64,000 bases of DNA from Mycolicibacterium sp. lyk4-40-TYG-92 (GCF_030209435.1 NZ_JARVRX010000010.1:124001-188000), one strand, 5' to 3'. Shown: positions 1 to 9,442, counted from the first letter of the stretch. Numbers and translations are program-made. The notes: generated by a model not told the origin, from the sequence alone.

Positions 1-158
1 GGCCACTGAGCACCTTCGTGCCGGGCCCGCGTGATTCGTACAACGGTCCCGACGATCGGCACTACAGCGCCGCCGGGCAGCGCGAGTTGGGTCGCCGCAT
101 GTGGCAGCAGTACCGCGAGATGTGCGCCGAACAACTGGCGGACTATGGCGCGCGGTGA
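1..158 (+). CDS. SGNH/GDSL-type hydrolase, C-terminal fragment (5' end outside window)
   Basis: The window opens inside this reading frame; about 52 codons are visible before the TGA at 156-158. The tail contains a D-D-R-H-Y-S-x-x-G segment, which fits the D-x-x-H block carrying the catalytic Asp/His of SGNH hydrolases, followed by a helical stretch rich in Arg, Glu and Gln. Such proteins deacylate or acylate cell-envelope glycans and often sit beside polysaccharide genes, as here. The next gene starts inside its last codons (14-bp overlap), so the two are probably cotranslated. The family call rests on a short C-terminus only. Confidence 0.55.
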   Translation, partial: PLSTFVPGPRDSYNGPDDRHYSAAGQRELGRRMWQQYREMCAEQLADYGAR

Positions 159-720
159 ACTCGGCCGGATCATTCGTCGTGTCATATCTGTGGTCACGAT
201 CGTCCTGCTCGTCGATGTCGGGCTGGCCGGAGTGGTGCTGTTCGCCAACGCCAAATCCGATCAGCTGCAGCGGGCCGACGCGATCATCGTGCTGGCCGGC
301 GAACACGACGGGCGCGAACAGTACGGGCTGAGCCTGGCCCGGCAGGGCTGGGCGCGCACGGTCGTGCTGTCCAATCCGTACCTACCGGGCGACCCGCAGA
401 TGAAGAGCGCCTGCGCGCCGGCGACCGACATCGAGGTGATCTGCCGCAAGCCCGAGATCCTGACTACCCGCGGCGAGGCCATGATGATGCGCCAGCTGGC
501 CGAGGGGCGGTCCTGGCATCGGATCATCGTGGTCAGCTGGCGGTATCACCTGCCGCGCGCCCGGCTGGTCTTCCGGCAGTGCTATTCCACGGACCACGGT
601 TCGGTTGTCGCGGTTGCTTTGCCCAGGGACTACGACTTCTCGCCTGTCGGATGGGAGCTGACGTTCTTCTATCAGTTTGCCGGGTTCGCTAAGGCCGCGC
701 TGCAAGGACGCTGCGGTTGA
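145..720 (+). CDS. YdcF-like (DUF218) membrane-anchored protein
   Basis: This 191-residue protein has one N-terminal membrane segment (about residues 9-30) followed by a DUF218/YdcF-type domain. The domain shows an A-D-A-I-I-V-L-A-G strand, a G-L-x-L-A-R-x-G helix, a T-T-R-G-E-A motif and an I-I-V-V-S-W-R-Y-H-L-P-R-A strand-helix with the conserved His and Arg. Relatives (YdcF, SanA, ElyC) affect envelope integrity and lipid-carrier use, but the reaction is not established. ATG 145 was chosen because it places the membrane segment at the N-terminus and overlaps the preceding stop. The distal neighbour is a polyprenyl-phosphate sugar transferase, which fits an envelope-glycan role. Confidence 0.75.
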   Translation: MARGELGRIIRRVISVVTIVLLVDVGLAGVVLFANAKSDQLQRADAIIVLAGEHDGREQYGLSLARQGWARTVVLSNPYLPGDPQMKSACAPATDIEVICRKPEILTTRGEAMMMRQLAEGRSWHRIIVVSWRYHLPRARLVFRQCYSTDHGSVVAVALPRDYDFSPVGWELTFFYQFAGFAKAALQGRCG

Positions 721-833
721 CCTGCCTATTTTTCTGACAGGTGGTATTTTCGAGCAAACGATGCGATAGTAGTCACAGTTCGCTGAGCGGGGGCTATAGC
801 GAGCAGCCAGCAAATGGGAGGGAGTAGCCGTCA

Positions 834-2357
834 GTGTCAGTGGCAGAAGAACTCTTCGTTCCTGAGGCTTCTCCCGCGCGTCCTGTGCGGGCCGTCGCGC
901 CTTTAGCTGACCGGGCGTGGCAGACGCGTTACCGCTGGTGCCTCATCGCATTCGATCTGGTCGTGGTGGTGTTGGCCCTGGCGAGCGCTCAGTTCGTCAA
1001 ACTCGGGACACCGGTCGCCTCCCTGGAATTCACTTCGACGTACCTGCACGTCTTCTCGTACTACTCGGTGCTGTCGCTGTTCGTCGCCGTCATCTGGTTG
1101 GCCATGCTGGCCGCGTACCGCACCCGGTCGCCGCGCATCGTCGGCGCCGGTGTCGAGGAGTACCGCCGGGTGTTCTCCGCGACGCTGGCCACCGTCGGCA
1201 TCATCGCCGTCGCACTGATGATCTTCCGCCCGGAATACGCCCGCGGCTACCTGGCCGTCGCGCTGCCGCTCGGCCTCGTCGGTCTCGTCGTGGGCCGCAC
1301 CGTCTGTCGCCGGGTGCTCGCCCGGCTGCGCCGGCGCAACAAGTGCGTCGCCAATGTGCTGGCGGTCGGTGACCCGCGCGCCGTGAGCAACCTGGTGCAG
1401 TCCCTGCACCGTGAATGGTGGTACGGCTACTCGGTCCGCGGCGTCTGCCTCACCGGACGGCCGGCGGGCGGCACCTTCGAGGTGGCCGGGGTCGGCGAGC
1501 TGCCGGTGCTCGGCAACGAGACCCAGGTGTCCGACGCCATCACCCAGGCCGCCTTCGACGCCGTCGCCCTGACCACGACCGACCACCTCGGCCCCGAGGG
1601 AATGCGCGAACTGTCGTGGGAGCTCGACAAGCTGGGCATCGACATGGTCGTGTCCCCGAGCGTCATCGACGTCGCCGGCCCCCGGCTCACGATGCGTCCC
1701 GTCGCCGGTCTGCCGCTCATCCACGTCGAGCGTCCGCAGTACAGCGGGACCAAGAAACTCCAGAAGCGCGCCTTCGACGTCTTCGTCGCACTGTTCGCGC
1801 TGACGGTGACCTCGCCGCTCATGGTGTTGTCGGCCATTGCCATCAAGCTCACCAGCCGCGGCCCGGTCTTCTACCGCTCCGAGCGAATCGGCCTGGACGG
1901 CAAGCCTTTCCAGATGACGAAGTTCCGCACCATGGTGCAGGGCGCCGACCGCATGGTCGACGACCTGATCAGCCTGGACCTCAACGAGAGCGGCAGCGGG
2001 GTGCTGTTCAAGATTCACGAGGACCCGCGCGTCACGATGGTCGGAAAGTACCTGCGGCGCTACAGCATCGATGAACTGCCGCAGTTCTTCAACGTCCTGC
2101 GCCGCGACATGAGCGTCGTCGGGCCGCGCCCGCCGCTGCGCCGTGAGTTCGACACGTACAACGAGCAGGTACGCCGCCGGCTGCTGGTGCTCCCCGGGAT
2201 CACCGGGCTGTGGCAGGTGAGTGGCCGGGCCGACCTGTCGTGGGAGGACTCGGTGCGACTCGATCTGTCGTACGTCGAGAACTGGTCCATCACCAACGAT
2301 CTGCTGATCGCGGCCAAGACCTTCCGCACCATCATCGGCGGTTCCGGCGCCTACTGA
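834..2357 (+). CDS. Polyprenyl glycosylphosphotransferase (initiating sugar transferase)
   Basis: This 507-residue enzyme would transfer a sugar-1-phosphate from a nucleotide sugar to polyprenyl phosphate at the inner membrane, starting an exopolysaccharide or wall glycan. The N-terminal part (residues about 30-155) has several membrane helices, followed by a Rossmann-like CoA-binding-type domain. The C-terminal catalytic domain starts near residue 310 with K-R-A-F-D-V, a re-entrant hydrophobic segment, G-P-V-F-Y-R-S-E-R-I-G, F-x-M-x-K-F-R-T-M, R-R-Y-S-I-D-E-L-P-Q and V-G-P-R-P-P. This is the WbaP/WcaJ-like arrangement. The GTG start at 834 has a GGGAGGGA ribosome binding site at 816-823. The sugar substrate cannot be read from sequence. 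Confidence 0.88.
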   Translation: MSVAEELFVPEASPARPVRAVAPLADRAWQTRYRWCLIAFDLVVVVLALASAQFVKLGTPVASLEFTSTYLHVFSYYSVLSLFVAVIWLAMLAAYRTRSPRIVGAGVEEYRRVFSATLATVGIIAVALMIFRPEYARGYLAVALPLGLVGLVVGRTVCRRVLARLRRRNKCVANVLAVGDPRAVSNLVQSLHREWWYGYSVRGVCLTGRPAGGTFEVAGVGELPVLGNETQVSDAITQAAFDAVALTTTDHLGPEGMRELSWELDKLGIDMVVSPSVIDVAGPRLTMRPVAGLPLIHVERPQYSGTKKLQKRAFDVFVALFALTVTSPLMVLSAIAIKLTSRGPVFYRSERIGLDGKPFQMTKFRTMVQGADRMVDDLISLDLNESGSGVLFKIHEDPRVTMVGKYLRRYSIDELPQFFNVLRRDMSVVGPRPPLRREFDTYNEQVRRRLLVLPGITGLWQVSGRADLSWEDSVRLDLSYVENWSITNDLLIAAKTFRTIIGGSGAY

Positions 2358-2394
2358 GCCCGGACGGGCGACCGCCGGTGAATAATCCCCTTTG

Positions 2395-3624
2395 ATGCGT
2401 AAAGCCCTGCCGTGGATAGTGGTGGCCGTCCTGGTCGTCGGTGGTCTCACCGCCGCGACCTACCTGCGGCCACTCGCGTTGATCGGGACCTCGAAGGCCC
2501 TGGACATGTTCATCCCGCTCTCGGGGGCGCCGGAGCCGATCGGTTCGGCCGATCTCTCCGGCTCCGGCCCCGGCACCCTGCTGTCGGCGACGACGATGCC
2601 CGGGGTCACCAGCACCTTCACCGGCCAGGGCATTCGCGCCGCACGTGTGGTGTACCACTCCACCTCGGGTGACACCGGTGCGCAGACCGTCGTCTCGGGC
2701 ACGGTATTGACCCCGCAGGGCCGGGCGCCCACGGGCGGCTGGCCGGTGGTGGCCCTCGGGCACGGCACCCTGGGCATCGACAACAACTGCGGGCCGTCGC
2801 TGTCGCCGACCCTGATGAACCTGCTGCCCATCGCGAAAGTGGTGATCAATCTCGGGTACGCCGTCGCGCTGGCCGACTACCAGGGCCTGGGCGTCAAGGG
2901 TGTGCACCCGTACTCCGACGCCCGCACCGCGGGCCTCAACATGATCGACGCGGTCCGTGCGGCACGGCATGTGTTCAGCGATGTCGGGGCGACGTGGGCG
3001 GCGTTCGGCGACTCCCAGGGCGGCGCCGCGGCCTGGGCCGCCGATGAGCAGGCCGAGCCCTACGCCCCGGAACTCAAGCTGGTCGGCGCCGTCGCGATCG
3101 CGCCCGCCGCTGATATCAGCGGTCTGGTGGCGAAATCGCAGACGGGCACGTTGACCAGCGAGCAGCGGCCGGTGCTGCAGGCGCTGATCGAATCGCTGGC
3201 CCGGCTGCACCCGGACCTCAACCGCGACGACTACCGGCACGGCGGTGCCGCCCGCTACTGGAACGTGCTGACGGACTGCAGCGCCGGCGCGGCCTACAAG
3301 CGCGCCGTCGCCGCCGGGCAGCTCGGGCCGCGCGACTTCCTGCCGGTGTCACCGGATGCGGCCCAGCGGCTGCAGGATCTCTTGCAGGCGTGGGCAATTC
3401 CGCAGCGACGGCTGACCGCGCCACTGTACGTTTGGTACGGCGGTCAGGACCCCTTCATCGATTCCACCTGGACGAAGGCCGCCGTCGGCCGGGCCTGCTC
3501 GCTCGGTGGCACGGTGACGACCGAATTCGACCCGCGGGGTGGCCACAACCCACCCGCGGCGCAGGAGATGCTCGACTGGATGGCGGATCGGTTCGCCGGG
3601 AAGAAGGTAACCAATGACTGCTGA
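2395..3624 (+). CDS. Secreted lipase (alpha/beta hydrolase, secretory lipase family)
   Basis: This protein of about 409 residues has a hydrophobic N-terminal segment (residues 4-22) that could be an uncleaved anchor or signal peptide. An alpha/beta-hydrolase fold follows. A-F-G-D-S-Q-G-G-A-A, near residue 203, is the nucleophile elbow (G-D-S-Q-G). W-Y-G-G-Q-D-P-F-I-D near residue 345 fits the catalytic Asp loop and G-G-H-N-P near residue 382 the His. The pattern matches the LIP/secretory lipase family of actinobacteria, which cleaves acyl esters outside the cell. A TTG lies one codon upstream of the chosen ATG. The gene overlaps birA by 11 bp. It occupies the place next to birA where M. tuberculosis has accD5. 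Confidence 0.82.
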   Translation: MRKALPWIVVAVLVVGGLTAATYLRPLALIGTSKALDMFIPLSGAPEPIGSADLSGSGPGTLLSATTMPGVTSTFTGQGIRAARVVYHSTSGDTGAQTVVSGTVLTPQGRAPTGGWPVVALGHGTLGIDNNCGPSLSPTLMNLLPIAKVVINLGYAVALADYQGLGVKGVHPYSDARTAGLNMIDAVRAARHVFSDVGATWAAFGDSQGGAAAWAADEQAEPYAPELKLVGAVAIAPAADISGLVAKSQTGTLTSEQRPVLQALIESLARLHPDLNRDDYRHGGAARYWNVLTDCSAGAAYKRAVAAGQLGPRDFLPVSPDAAQRLQDLLQAWAIPQRRLTAPLYVWYGGQDPFIDSTWTKAAVGRACSLGGTVTTEFDPRGGHNPPAAQEMLDWMADRFAGKKVTNDC

Positions 3625-4417
3625 GCTGCTCCCGCTGGACGCCGCGGCGATCCAGGCGTCCGTCGGCGACGGCTGGCGGGTCGAGGTCGTGGCCCAAACC
3701 GGTTCCACCAACGCCGATCTCGCGGGCCGGGCGCAGTCCGGCGAGAACGTCGCGGGCGTGGCCCTGTTCACCGAGGATCAGACCGAGGGACGAGGGCGCC
3801 AGGGCCGGAGCTGGACGGCAGTGCCGCGTTCGCAGATTCTGGTGTCGATCGGTGTGGACACCACCGACGTGCCGAGCGAGACCTGGGGCCTGCTGTCGCT
3901 GGCGGCGGGCGTGGCCGTCGTGGAGGCCGTCGCCGAGGTGGCCGGCGTGCAGGCCGCGCTCAAGTGGCCCAACGACGTGCTGGTGGGCACCGGCAAGCTG
4001 GCCGGGATTCTCGCGGAGGTCGCGACGGGCTCCGGCGGGTCGCCCGTCATCGTCGTCGGTATCGGACTGAACGTGTCGCTGGCGGCGGACGAACTGCCCG
4101 ACCCGGTCGCCGTCTCCCTGCTGAGTCTCGGTGTGGCACAACCGGATCGGCAGCGGCTGGCCGTGGCGCTGCTGAACCGGCTGCACGCCCGGATCGCCGA
4201 GTGGCGCGCGGGTGGGAACGTCGAGCTGCTGGCCATCTACCGCAAGCACAGCTCCACCATCGGACAGTCGGTGCGGGCCGAGTTGCCCGGCGGGCGCGAG
4301 GTGGTCGGGCAGGCGACGGGCATCGACGCGGGCGGTGCGCTGGTGATCGAATCGGCCGACGGCGTGGTGGCCGTCTCGGCGGGTGACGTCGTCCATTTGC
4401 GTCCCGCCGCCGGCTGA
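3614..4417 (+). CDS. birA: Biotin--[acetyl-CoA carboxylase] ligase
   Basis: This 267-residue enzyme activates biotin with ATP and attaches it to the M-K-M lysine of carboxylase carrier domains. Diagnostic motifs are T-G-S-T-N-A-D (residues 30-36), G-R-G-R-Q-G-R-S-W (biotinyl-AMP binding loop) and K-W-P-N-D-V-L-V followed by K-L-A-G-I-L. There is no N-terminal winged helix, so this is a group I ligase without a repressor function. It starts inside the lipase gene, suggesting coupling. A plausible substrate, a TB7.3-type biotinyl protein, lies at the far end of this window. Confidence 0.95.
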   Translation: MTAELLPLDAAAIQASVGDGWRVEVVAQTGSTNADLAGRAQSGENVAGVALFTEDQTEGRGRQGRSWTAVPRSQILVSIGVDTTDVPSETWGLLSLAAGVAVVEAVAEVAGVQAALKWPNDVLVGTGKLAGILAEVATGSGGSPVIVVGIGLNVSLAADELPDPVAVSLLSLGVAQPDRQRLAVALLNRLHARIAEWRAGGNVELLAIYRKHSSTIGQSVRAELPGGREVVGQATGIDAGGALVIESADGVVAVSAGDVVHLRPAAG

Positions 4418-4425
4418 GGACCGCC

Positions 4426-4431
4426 TAGAGT
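4426..4431 (+). promoter_or_regulatory. Candidate -10 hexamer for a leaderless mRNA of the PH-domain gene
   Basis: TAGAGT fits the mycobacterial SigA -10 pattern TANNNT and ends 6 bases before the ATG at 4438. A start about 7 bases downstream of its last T would fall on the A of the ATG. No ribosome binding site precedes this ATG. Confidence 0.45.
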
Positions 4432-4437
4432 CTGGGT

Positions 4438-4956
4438 ATGGGTTACCCGGACAATGTGCTGGCAGCCGACGAACATGTTGTGCTGCACCGGCACCCGCAC
4501 TGGAAGCGACTGATCGGTGCGGTGCTGGTGCTGCTGGCCGGAACGGCGCTGGCCGCGTTCCTCGCGGCGCTGGTCAATCACACCAACTGGGATTCGAACG
4601 CCAAGAACATCATCTTCGCGGTGATCGGGGTGGTCTGGCTGGTGGTGATCGGCTGGCTCACCGTCTGGCCGTTCCTGAACTGGCGCTCAACCCATTTCGT
4701 CATCACCGACCGCCGGGTGATGTTCCGGCGCGGCGTGCTGACGCGGTCGGGTATCGACATTCCGCTGGCCCGCATCAACAGTGTGGAGTTCCGGCACCGG
4801 CTACTGGACCGGATACTGCGCACCGGGACCCTGATCATCGAGTCGGCTTCGCAGGATCCCCTGGAATTCCATGACATTCCGCGGGTGGAACAGGTCCACT
4901 CGCTGCTGTATCACGAAGTCTTCGACACCTTGGGTTCCGAGGAGTCGCCCAGCTGA
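4438..4956 (+). CDS. PH-domain (bPH2/YdbS-like) membrane protein
   Basis: This 172-residue protein has two closely spaced membrane helices (residues about 23-45 and 57-78). A bacterial pleckstrin-homology-like beta domain follows, beginning with T-H-F-V-I-T-D-R-R-V and continuing through I-P-L-A-R-I-N-S-V-E. The arrangement matches the YdbS/bPH2 family and the Rv3278c position next to birA. No enzymatic motif is present; relatives are thought to be membrane scaffolds. Its 3' end overlaps the convergent gtrA gene by 46 bp. Confidence 0.8.
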   Translation: MGYPDNVLAADEHVVLHRHPHWKRLIGAVLVLLAGTALAAFLAALVNHTNWDSNAKNIIFAVIGVVWLVVIGWLTVWPFLNWRSTHFVITDRRVMFRRGVLTRSGIDIPLARINSVEFRHRLLDRILRTGTLIIESASQDPLEFHDIPRVEQVHSLLYHEVFDTLGSEESPS

Positions 4957-5525
4957 GGGTCGTCGCCGAGTTCGTCGTAGGCCTCGGCGAAACCGCCGGC
5001 GGTGATCGTCGCCTCGAGCGTCATGTCGGGCGCGTGCTTGGCCATCTCGTCGGGGAACACCCAGCGCCGGAACGCCCAGAAGCGGAACGCCATCTGCAGC
5101 AGGTTGCCGATGATGTACGCCGACACGAAGTCGGCGATGTTCTCGACGGTCAGCGACACGTTGGGCTGACGCAGCTGCAGCACGTAGCTGGACACCCACA
5201 GCGGGGCCATGCTCAGCAGCACGCCCACGCCACTGACGGCGAAGAACAGCAGCGCCTCGTGGTGACGCAGGCGGCCACCGCGGTTCTGGAAGCTCCATTC
5301 GCGGTTCAGCACGTACGACGCGATGACCGCGACGATGCCGGCGATGATCTTGGCGGTGACCGGCTTGGGCTCGAGCACCGTGAGCTTGAGGGTGTAGAAG
5401 ATGCCCGAGTCGATGACGAACGTCGTGGCGCCGACAATGGCGAACTTGATGAGCTCGTGATGCCGCTCGGCAAACGGCCGAATCACTCGGGGGAGCCGCG
5501 CGATCGTGGCCTCGGTGAACGACAT
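4911..5525 (-). CDS. GtrA-family membrane protein
   Basis: This protein of about 204 residues has four predicted membrane helices. The opening K-F-A-I-V-G-A-T-T-F-V-I-D and the internal Y-V-L-N-R-E-W-S-F and R-F-W-A-F-R-R-W-V-F motifs are typical of GtrA-like flippases and regulators of lipid-linked sugars. The start at 5525 follows the conserved M-S-F-T-x-A-T-I-A-R-L-P opening of mycobacterial homologues; an in-frame ATG at 5555 would add ten residues. In M. tuberculosis this protein (Rv3277) is implicated in arabinogalactan/lipoarabinomannan precursor biology, but transport is not proven from sequence. Confidence 0.85.
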   Translation of the reverse strand: MSFTEATIARLPRVIRPFAERHHELIKFAIVGATTFVIDSGIFYTLKLTVLEPKPVTAKIIAGIVAVIASYVLNREWSFQNRGGRLRHHEALLFFAVSGVGVLLSMAPLWVSSYVLQLRQPNVSLTVENIADFVSAYIIGNLLQMAFRFWAFRRWVFPDEMAKHAPDMTLEATITAGGFAEAYDELGDDPQLGDSSEPKVSKTS

Positions 5526-5642
5526 AAGCGGCCAGTTTACGGAAAGTACCTGCATTTCACGTACCCGTGCAGGTGGCAGGCGGTAGCTAGTCGGCATAGG
5601 CAGATTCGGGGGACACCCGCGGTGCGTGACAAACTAGGCGCC

Positions 5643-6872
5643 GTGACGCAACCCCCCGTCGTGGCAATGATCGGTGGCGGCCAGTTGGCCCGCATGACCC
5701 ACCAGGCAGCCATCGCACTCGGCCAGACCCTGCGGGTACTGGCGGTTTCCGCCGATGAGCCCGCCGCTCAGGTGAGCCCGGCGGTGGTGCTGGGCTCGCA
5801 CACCGACCTCGAGGCATTGCGCCAGGTGGCGGCCGGTGCGTCGGCCCTGACGTTCGATCACGAGCACGTGCCGACCGAGCTGCTGCAGGCCCTCGTCGCG
5901 GACGGGGTCAACGTGGCCCCGCCGCCGTCGGCGCTGGTGCACGCCCAGGACAAGCTGGTGATGCGGCGCCGGCTGGGCGAGCTCGGCGCGCCGGTGCCGC
6001 GCTACCGCGAGGTGGCGTCGACCGCTGATCTCGATGCCATCGATGAGCTTGCCGCCGAGGTCAGTGGTGGCCTGGTGGTCAAGGCCAGCCGCGGTGGCTA
6101 TGACGGCAAGGGCGTCACCCTGACCGACGACGTGGCGCAGGCCCGCGCCGCCGCCGAGGGCTACCTGGCCGCCGGGGTCGCGGTGCTGGTGGAGGAGAAG
6201 GTCGCCATGCGCCGCGAGCTGGCCGCGCTGGTCGCCCGCTCGCCGTTCGGGCAGGGCGCGGCATGGCCCGTCGTGCACACCGTGCAGGAGGACGGCATCT
6301 GCGTCGAGGTGATCGCGCCGGCGCCGCAGCTGGACCCCGCCGTGGCGACGGCGGCCGAGCAGCTCGCGCTGCGGATCGCCGATGAGCTCGGCGTGGTCGG
6401 CGTGCTGGCGGTCGAGCTCTTCGAGACCTTTGATGAGGAGCGCGGTGTCGGCCTTGTTGTGAATGAGCTGGCCATGCGGCCGCACAACTCCGGGCACTGG
6501 AGCATGGACGGCGCGACGACCAGCCAGTTCGAGCAGCATCTGCGTGCGGTCCTGGACTACCCGCTGGGGTCGACGGCGCCGCTGGCGCCGGTGACGGTGA
6601 TGGCCAACGTGCTGGGCGCGCCGACACCGCCCGAGATGACCATGGACGAACGCCTGCATCACCTGTTCGGCCGGCTGCCCGAGGCCCGGGTGCACCTGTA
6701 TGGCAAGGGGGAGCGGCCGGGCCGGAAGATCGGCCACGTCAACATCGTCGGCGCGCCGGGCGGCTCGCTCGACGACGAGGACTACGTGGCCGACGTACGT
6801 GAGCGCGCCGTCCGGGCCGCGCACTGGTTGTCACACGCTGAGTGGACCGACGGATGGAGTGGACATGAGTGA
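5643..6872 (+). CDS. purK: 5-(carboxyamino)imidazole ribonucleotide synthase
   Basis: This is an ATP-grasp enzyme of about 409 residues that carboxylates AIR with bicarbonate and ATP to give N5-CAIR in purine synthesis. It begins with the conserved I-G-G-G-Q-L-A-R-M. Later come [15 protein letters not shown] (ATP-grasp lysine and glycine loop) and [12 protein letters not shown], the active-site signature. The frame stays open far upstream, but only the GTG at 5643 gives the family N-terminus. It overlaps purE by 8 bp, so the two successive steps are cotranslated. Confidence 0.95.
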   Translation: MTQPPVVAMIGGGQLARMTHQAAIALGQTLRVLAVSADEPAAQVSPAVVLGSHTDLEALRQVAAGASALTFDHEHVPTELLQALVADGVNVAPPPSALVHAQDKLVMRRRLGELGAPVPRYREVASTADLDAIDELAAEVSGGLVVKASRGGYDGKGVTLTDDVAQARAAAEGYLAAGVAVLVEEKVAMRRELAALVARSPFGQGAAWPVVHTVQEDGICVEVIAPAPQLDPAVATAAEQLALRIADELGVVGVLAVELFETFDEERGVGLVVNELAMRPHNSGHWSMDGATTSQFEQHLRAVLDYPLGSTAPLAPVTVMANVLGAPTPPEMTMDERLHHLFGRLPEARVHLYGKGERPGRKIGHVNIVGAPGGSLDDEDYVADVRERAVRAAHWLSHAEWTDGWSGHE

Positions 6873-7380
6873 ACGCGCGGGAGGCCCCCGGGTCGGCCTG
6901 ATCATGGGCAGTGACAGTGACTGGTCGGTGATGGAGGACGCGGCCACCGCGCTCGCCGAGTTCGAGGTGCCGTTCGAGGTCGGCGTGGTGTCGGCGCACC
7001 GCACCCCGCAGCGCATGCTCGACTACGCCAAGACCGCCGCGGACCGCGGTGTCGAGGTGATCATCGCCGGCGCCGGTGGCGCCGCGCACCTGCCCGGCAT
7101 GGTGGCGTCGGCCACTCCGCTGCCGGTGATCGGTGTGCCGGTGCCGCTGGCCCGCCTCGACGGCATGGACTCGTTGCTGTCGATCGTGCAGATGCCTGCC
7201 GGCGTTCCGGTGGCCACGGTGTCGATCGGCGGCGCGCGCAACGCGGGCCTGCTGGCGGTACGCATCCTGGGGTCGGCCGATGCCGCTTTGCGCGCGCGGA
7301 TGCAGCGTTTCCAGGAGGACCTGGAGCAGATGGTGCTCGACAAGGATGAGGCGCTGCGGAATCGGTTGCTGGGCAAGTAA
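6865..7380 (+). CDS. purE: N5-CAIR mutase (class I PurE)
   Basis: This 171-residue enzyme moves the carboxyl group of N5-CAIR to C4, giving [14 protein letters not shown] (residues 14-23) binds phosphate, and S-A-H-R-T-P-x-R-M with [11 protein letters not shown] forms the active site containing the catalytic His. Length and motifs are those of bacterial class I PurE. The ATG sits within the end of purK. Confidence 0.96.
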   Translation: MSERAGGPRVGLIMGSDSDWSVMEDAATALAEFEVPFEVGVVSAHRTPQRMLDYAKTAADRGVEVIIAGAGGAAHLPGMVASATPLPVIGVPVPLARLDGMDSLLSIVQMPAGVPVATVSIGGARNAGLLAVRILGSADAALRARMQRFQEDLEQMVLDKDEALRNRLLGK

Positions 7381-7391
7381 GCTCACGATCG

Positions 7392-8216
7392 ATGAAATCC
7401 TCATTCGCGCGGTACCGCAGCGTCGGCCACAAACTCGTCACGGGATTCATGGAGCCTGAGGTGCTCCTGGTCGCCGGTGCGCTGGACGAGGCCCAGCGGG
7501 CCAGGTCCGTCGGCGGTGCGGTCGCCGAGATCGGCGTGCACCACGGCAAGCTGTTCATCGGCCTGAACCTGTTGCAGCGGGACGACGAAAAGTCCGTTGC
7601 CATCGACATTTTCGGCGACCAGGACCTCAACATCGACGGCTCCGGGGCCGGTGACCTGGCGAAGTTCACCAGCAACGTCGACGTCTGGTCGTCCATGGAC
7701 GGCGTGGTGATCCACCAGGGCGACTCCACGAAGCTGACCCCCGAGGTGCTGCTGGAGGAGGCCGGCGGGCCCGTCCGGTTCTTCAGCGTCGACGGTGGGC
7801 ACACCGAGGAGATCGTCTACAGCGACATGCAGCTGGCCGAGGCCACCCTGGCCGACGGCGGCATCGTCATCGCCGACGACGTCTTCAACGAGTTCTGGCC
7901 CGGTGTCGCGGTCGGCACGCTCAAGTACCTCGACGACGGCGCGGGGCTGGCCCCGTTCGCGATCGGCTTCAACAAGGTGTTCTTCACCCAGCCGGAGTTC
8001 TGCGACTACTACCAGGCCGAACTCGAGTCGGCGGCGCACCGCTCGGCCCGGATCCAGCACACCACCTCCGTTTTCGCCGGCCATCCCGTGCTCCTGCTGG
8101 GTCCCGTGACGGCCGTCGATCTGCTGCGCCGCAGCGAGACGTTGCGCACCGTCTATCACCGCACCTACCGCGAGTTGGTCCGTGGGCTGCAGAAGGTGTC
8201 GGGTCAGGGGCGGTAA
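7392..8216 (+). CDS. Class I SAM-dependent methyltransferase-like protein
   Basis: This 274-residue protein has a Rossmann-type methyltransferase core. A-E-I-G-V-H-H-G-K near residue 45 corresponds to motif I, A-I-D-I-F-G-D-Q to the acidic loop, and F-F-S-V-D-G-G-H-T-E-E-I-V-Y-S-D with G-G-I-V-I-A-D-D-V to the Methyltransf_24-like core. The G-x-G motif is altered (G-V-H-H-G). The substrate is unknown; relatives modify glycans or small polar compounds. A TAAGCT hexamer at 7378-7383 would give an mRNA with a 2-base leader. Confidence 0.7.
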   Translation: MKSSFARYRSVGHKLVTGFMEPEVLLVAGALDEAQRARSVGGAVAEIGVHHGKLFIGLNLLQRDDEKSVAIDIFGDQDLNIDGSGAGDLAKFTSNVDVWSSMDGVVIHQGDSTKLTPEVLLEEAGGPVRFFSVDGGHTEEIVYSDMQLAEATLADGGIVIADDVFNEFWPGVAVGTLKYLDDGAGLAPFAIGFNKVFFTQPEFCDYYQAELESAAHRSARIQHTTSVFAGHPVLLLGPVTAVDLLRRSETLRTVYHRTYRELVRGLQKVSGQGR

Positions 8217-8272
8217 AGTTACCGGCGAGTAGCAACCCGCATCTCGCCACATGGGCAGGCAAGGAGCCATCA

Positions 8273-9433
8273 ATGTCTATCGGTAACCCGTCGTTCGATC
8301 TGTTTCAGCTGCCGGAAGAGCATCAGGAGCTCCGGGCCGCCATCCGGGCCCTGGCCGAGAAGGAGATCGCGCCGTTCGCCGCCGAGGTCGACGAGCAGGC
8401 CCGGTTCCCCCAGGAGGCCAGTGACGCACTGACGGCGTCCGGCTTCAACGCCGTGCACGTGCCCGAGGAGTTCGGTGGCCAGGGCGCGGACTCGGTGGCC
8501 GCCTGCATCGTCATCGAAGAGGTGGCCAGGGTCGACGTCTCGGCGTCGCTGATCCCCGCGGTCAACAAGCTCGGCACCATGGGCCTGATCCTGAACGGCT
8601 CCGACGATCTCAAGCGCAAGGTGCTGCCGGATTTGGTTGATGGCGCGCTTGCTTCTTATGCGCTGTCTGAACGGGAGGCCGGCAGTGACGCCGCGGCCAT
8701 GCGCACCCGCGCCAAGGCCGACGGCGACGACTGGATCCTCAACGGCGCCAAGGCCTGGATCACCAACGGCGGCAAGTCGACGTGGTACACCGTGATGGCG
8801 GTGACCGACCCCGACAAGGGTGCCAACGGCATCTCGGCGTTCATGGTGCACATCGACGACGAGGGCTTCACCATCGGCCCGAAGGAGCGCAAGCTCGGCA
8901 TCAAGGGCAGCCCGACCGTCGAGCTGTACTTCGAGAACTGCCGCATCCCCGGCGACCGCATCATCGGCGAGCCCGGTACCGGCTTCAAGACCGCGCTGGC
9001 GACGCTCGACCACACCCGTCCCACCATCGGCGCGCAGGCCGTCGGTGTGGCGCAGGGTGCGCTGGACGCCGCGATCGCGTACACCAAGGACCGCAAGCAG
9101 TTCGGCAAGGCGATCAGCCAGTTCCAGGGTGTCGAGTTCATGCTCGCGGACATGGCCATGAAGACCGAGGCGGCCCGCCTCATGGTCTACAACGCCGCGG
9201 CCCGCGCCGAGCGCGGTGAGGGCAACCTGGGCTTCATCTCGGCGGCGAGCAAGTGTTTCGCCTCGGACGTCGCGATGGAGGTGACCACCAACGCCGTGCA
9301 GCTGTTCGGCGGGGCCGGTTACACCGTCGACTTCCCGGTGGAGCGCATGATGCGCGACGCCAAGATCACCCAGATCTACGAGGGCACCAACCAGATTCAG
9401 CGGGTCGTGATGTCCCGCGCCCTGCTGCGCTGA
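8273..9433 (+). CDS. fadE25: Acyl-CoA dehydrogenase (FadE25-like)
   Basis: This 386-residue flavoenzyme oxidises acyl-CoA to trans-2-enoyl-CoA. It shows the acyl-CoA dehydrogenase order: an all-alpha N-domain, a beta-domain with Y-A-L-S-E-R-E-A-G-S-D-A and W-I-T-N-G-G, and a C-domain with R-K-Q-F-G-K-A-I-S-Q-F-Q. The C-terminal signature Q-L-F-G-G-A-G-Y-T and I-Y-E-G-T-N-Q-I-Q-R carries the catalytic Glu. An AAGGAG ribosome binding site lies at 8260-8265, and TAAAGT at 8214-8219 is a candidate -10. Next to purE, it matches the Rv3274c position. Confidence 0.93.
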   Translation: MSIGNPSFDLFQLPEEHQELRAAIRALAEKEIAPFAAEVDEQARFPQEASDALTASGFNAVHVPEEFGGQGADSVAACIVIEEVARVDVSASLIPAVNKLGTMGLILNGSDDLKRKVLPDLVDGALASYALSEREAGSDAAAMRTRAKADGDDWILNGAKAWITNGGKSTWYTVMAVTDPDKGANGISAFMVHIDDEGFTIGPKERKLGIKGSPTVELYFENCRIPGDRIIGEPGTGFKTALATLDHTRPTIGAQAVGVAQGALDAAIAYTKDRKQFGKAISQFQGVEFMLADMAMKTEAARLMVYNAAARAERGEGNLGFISAASKCFASDVAMEVTTNAVQLFGGAGYTVDFPVERMMRDAKITQIYEGTNQIQRVVMSRALLR

Positions 9434-9442
9434 CGCCGCGCG

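Noticed and set aside
5034..5642. N-terminal extension of purK
   Set aside because: The open frame overlaps gtrA on the other strand and its translation is low-complexity; the enzyme begins at the conserved nucleotide loop after 5643.
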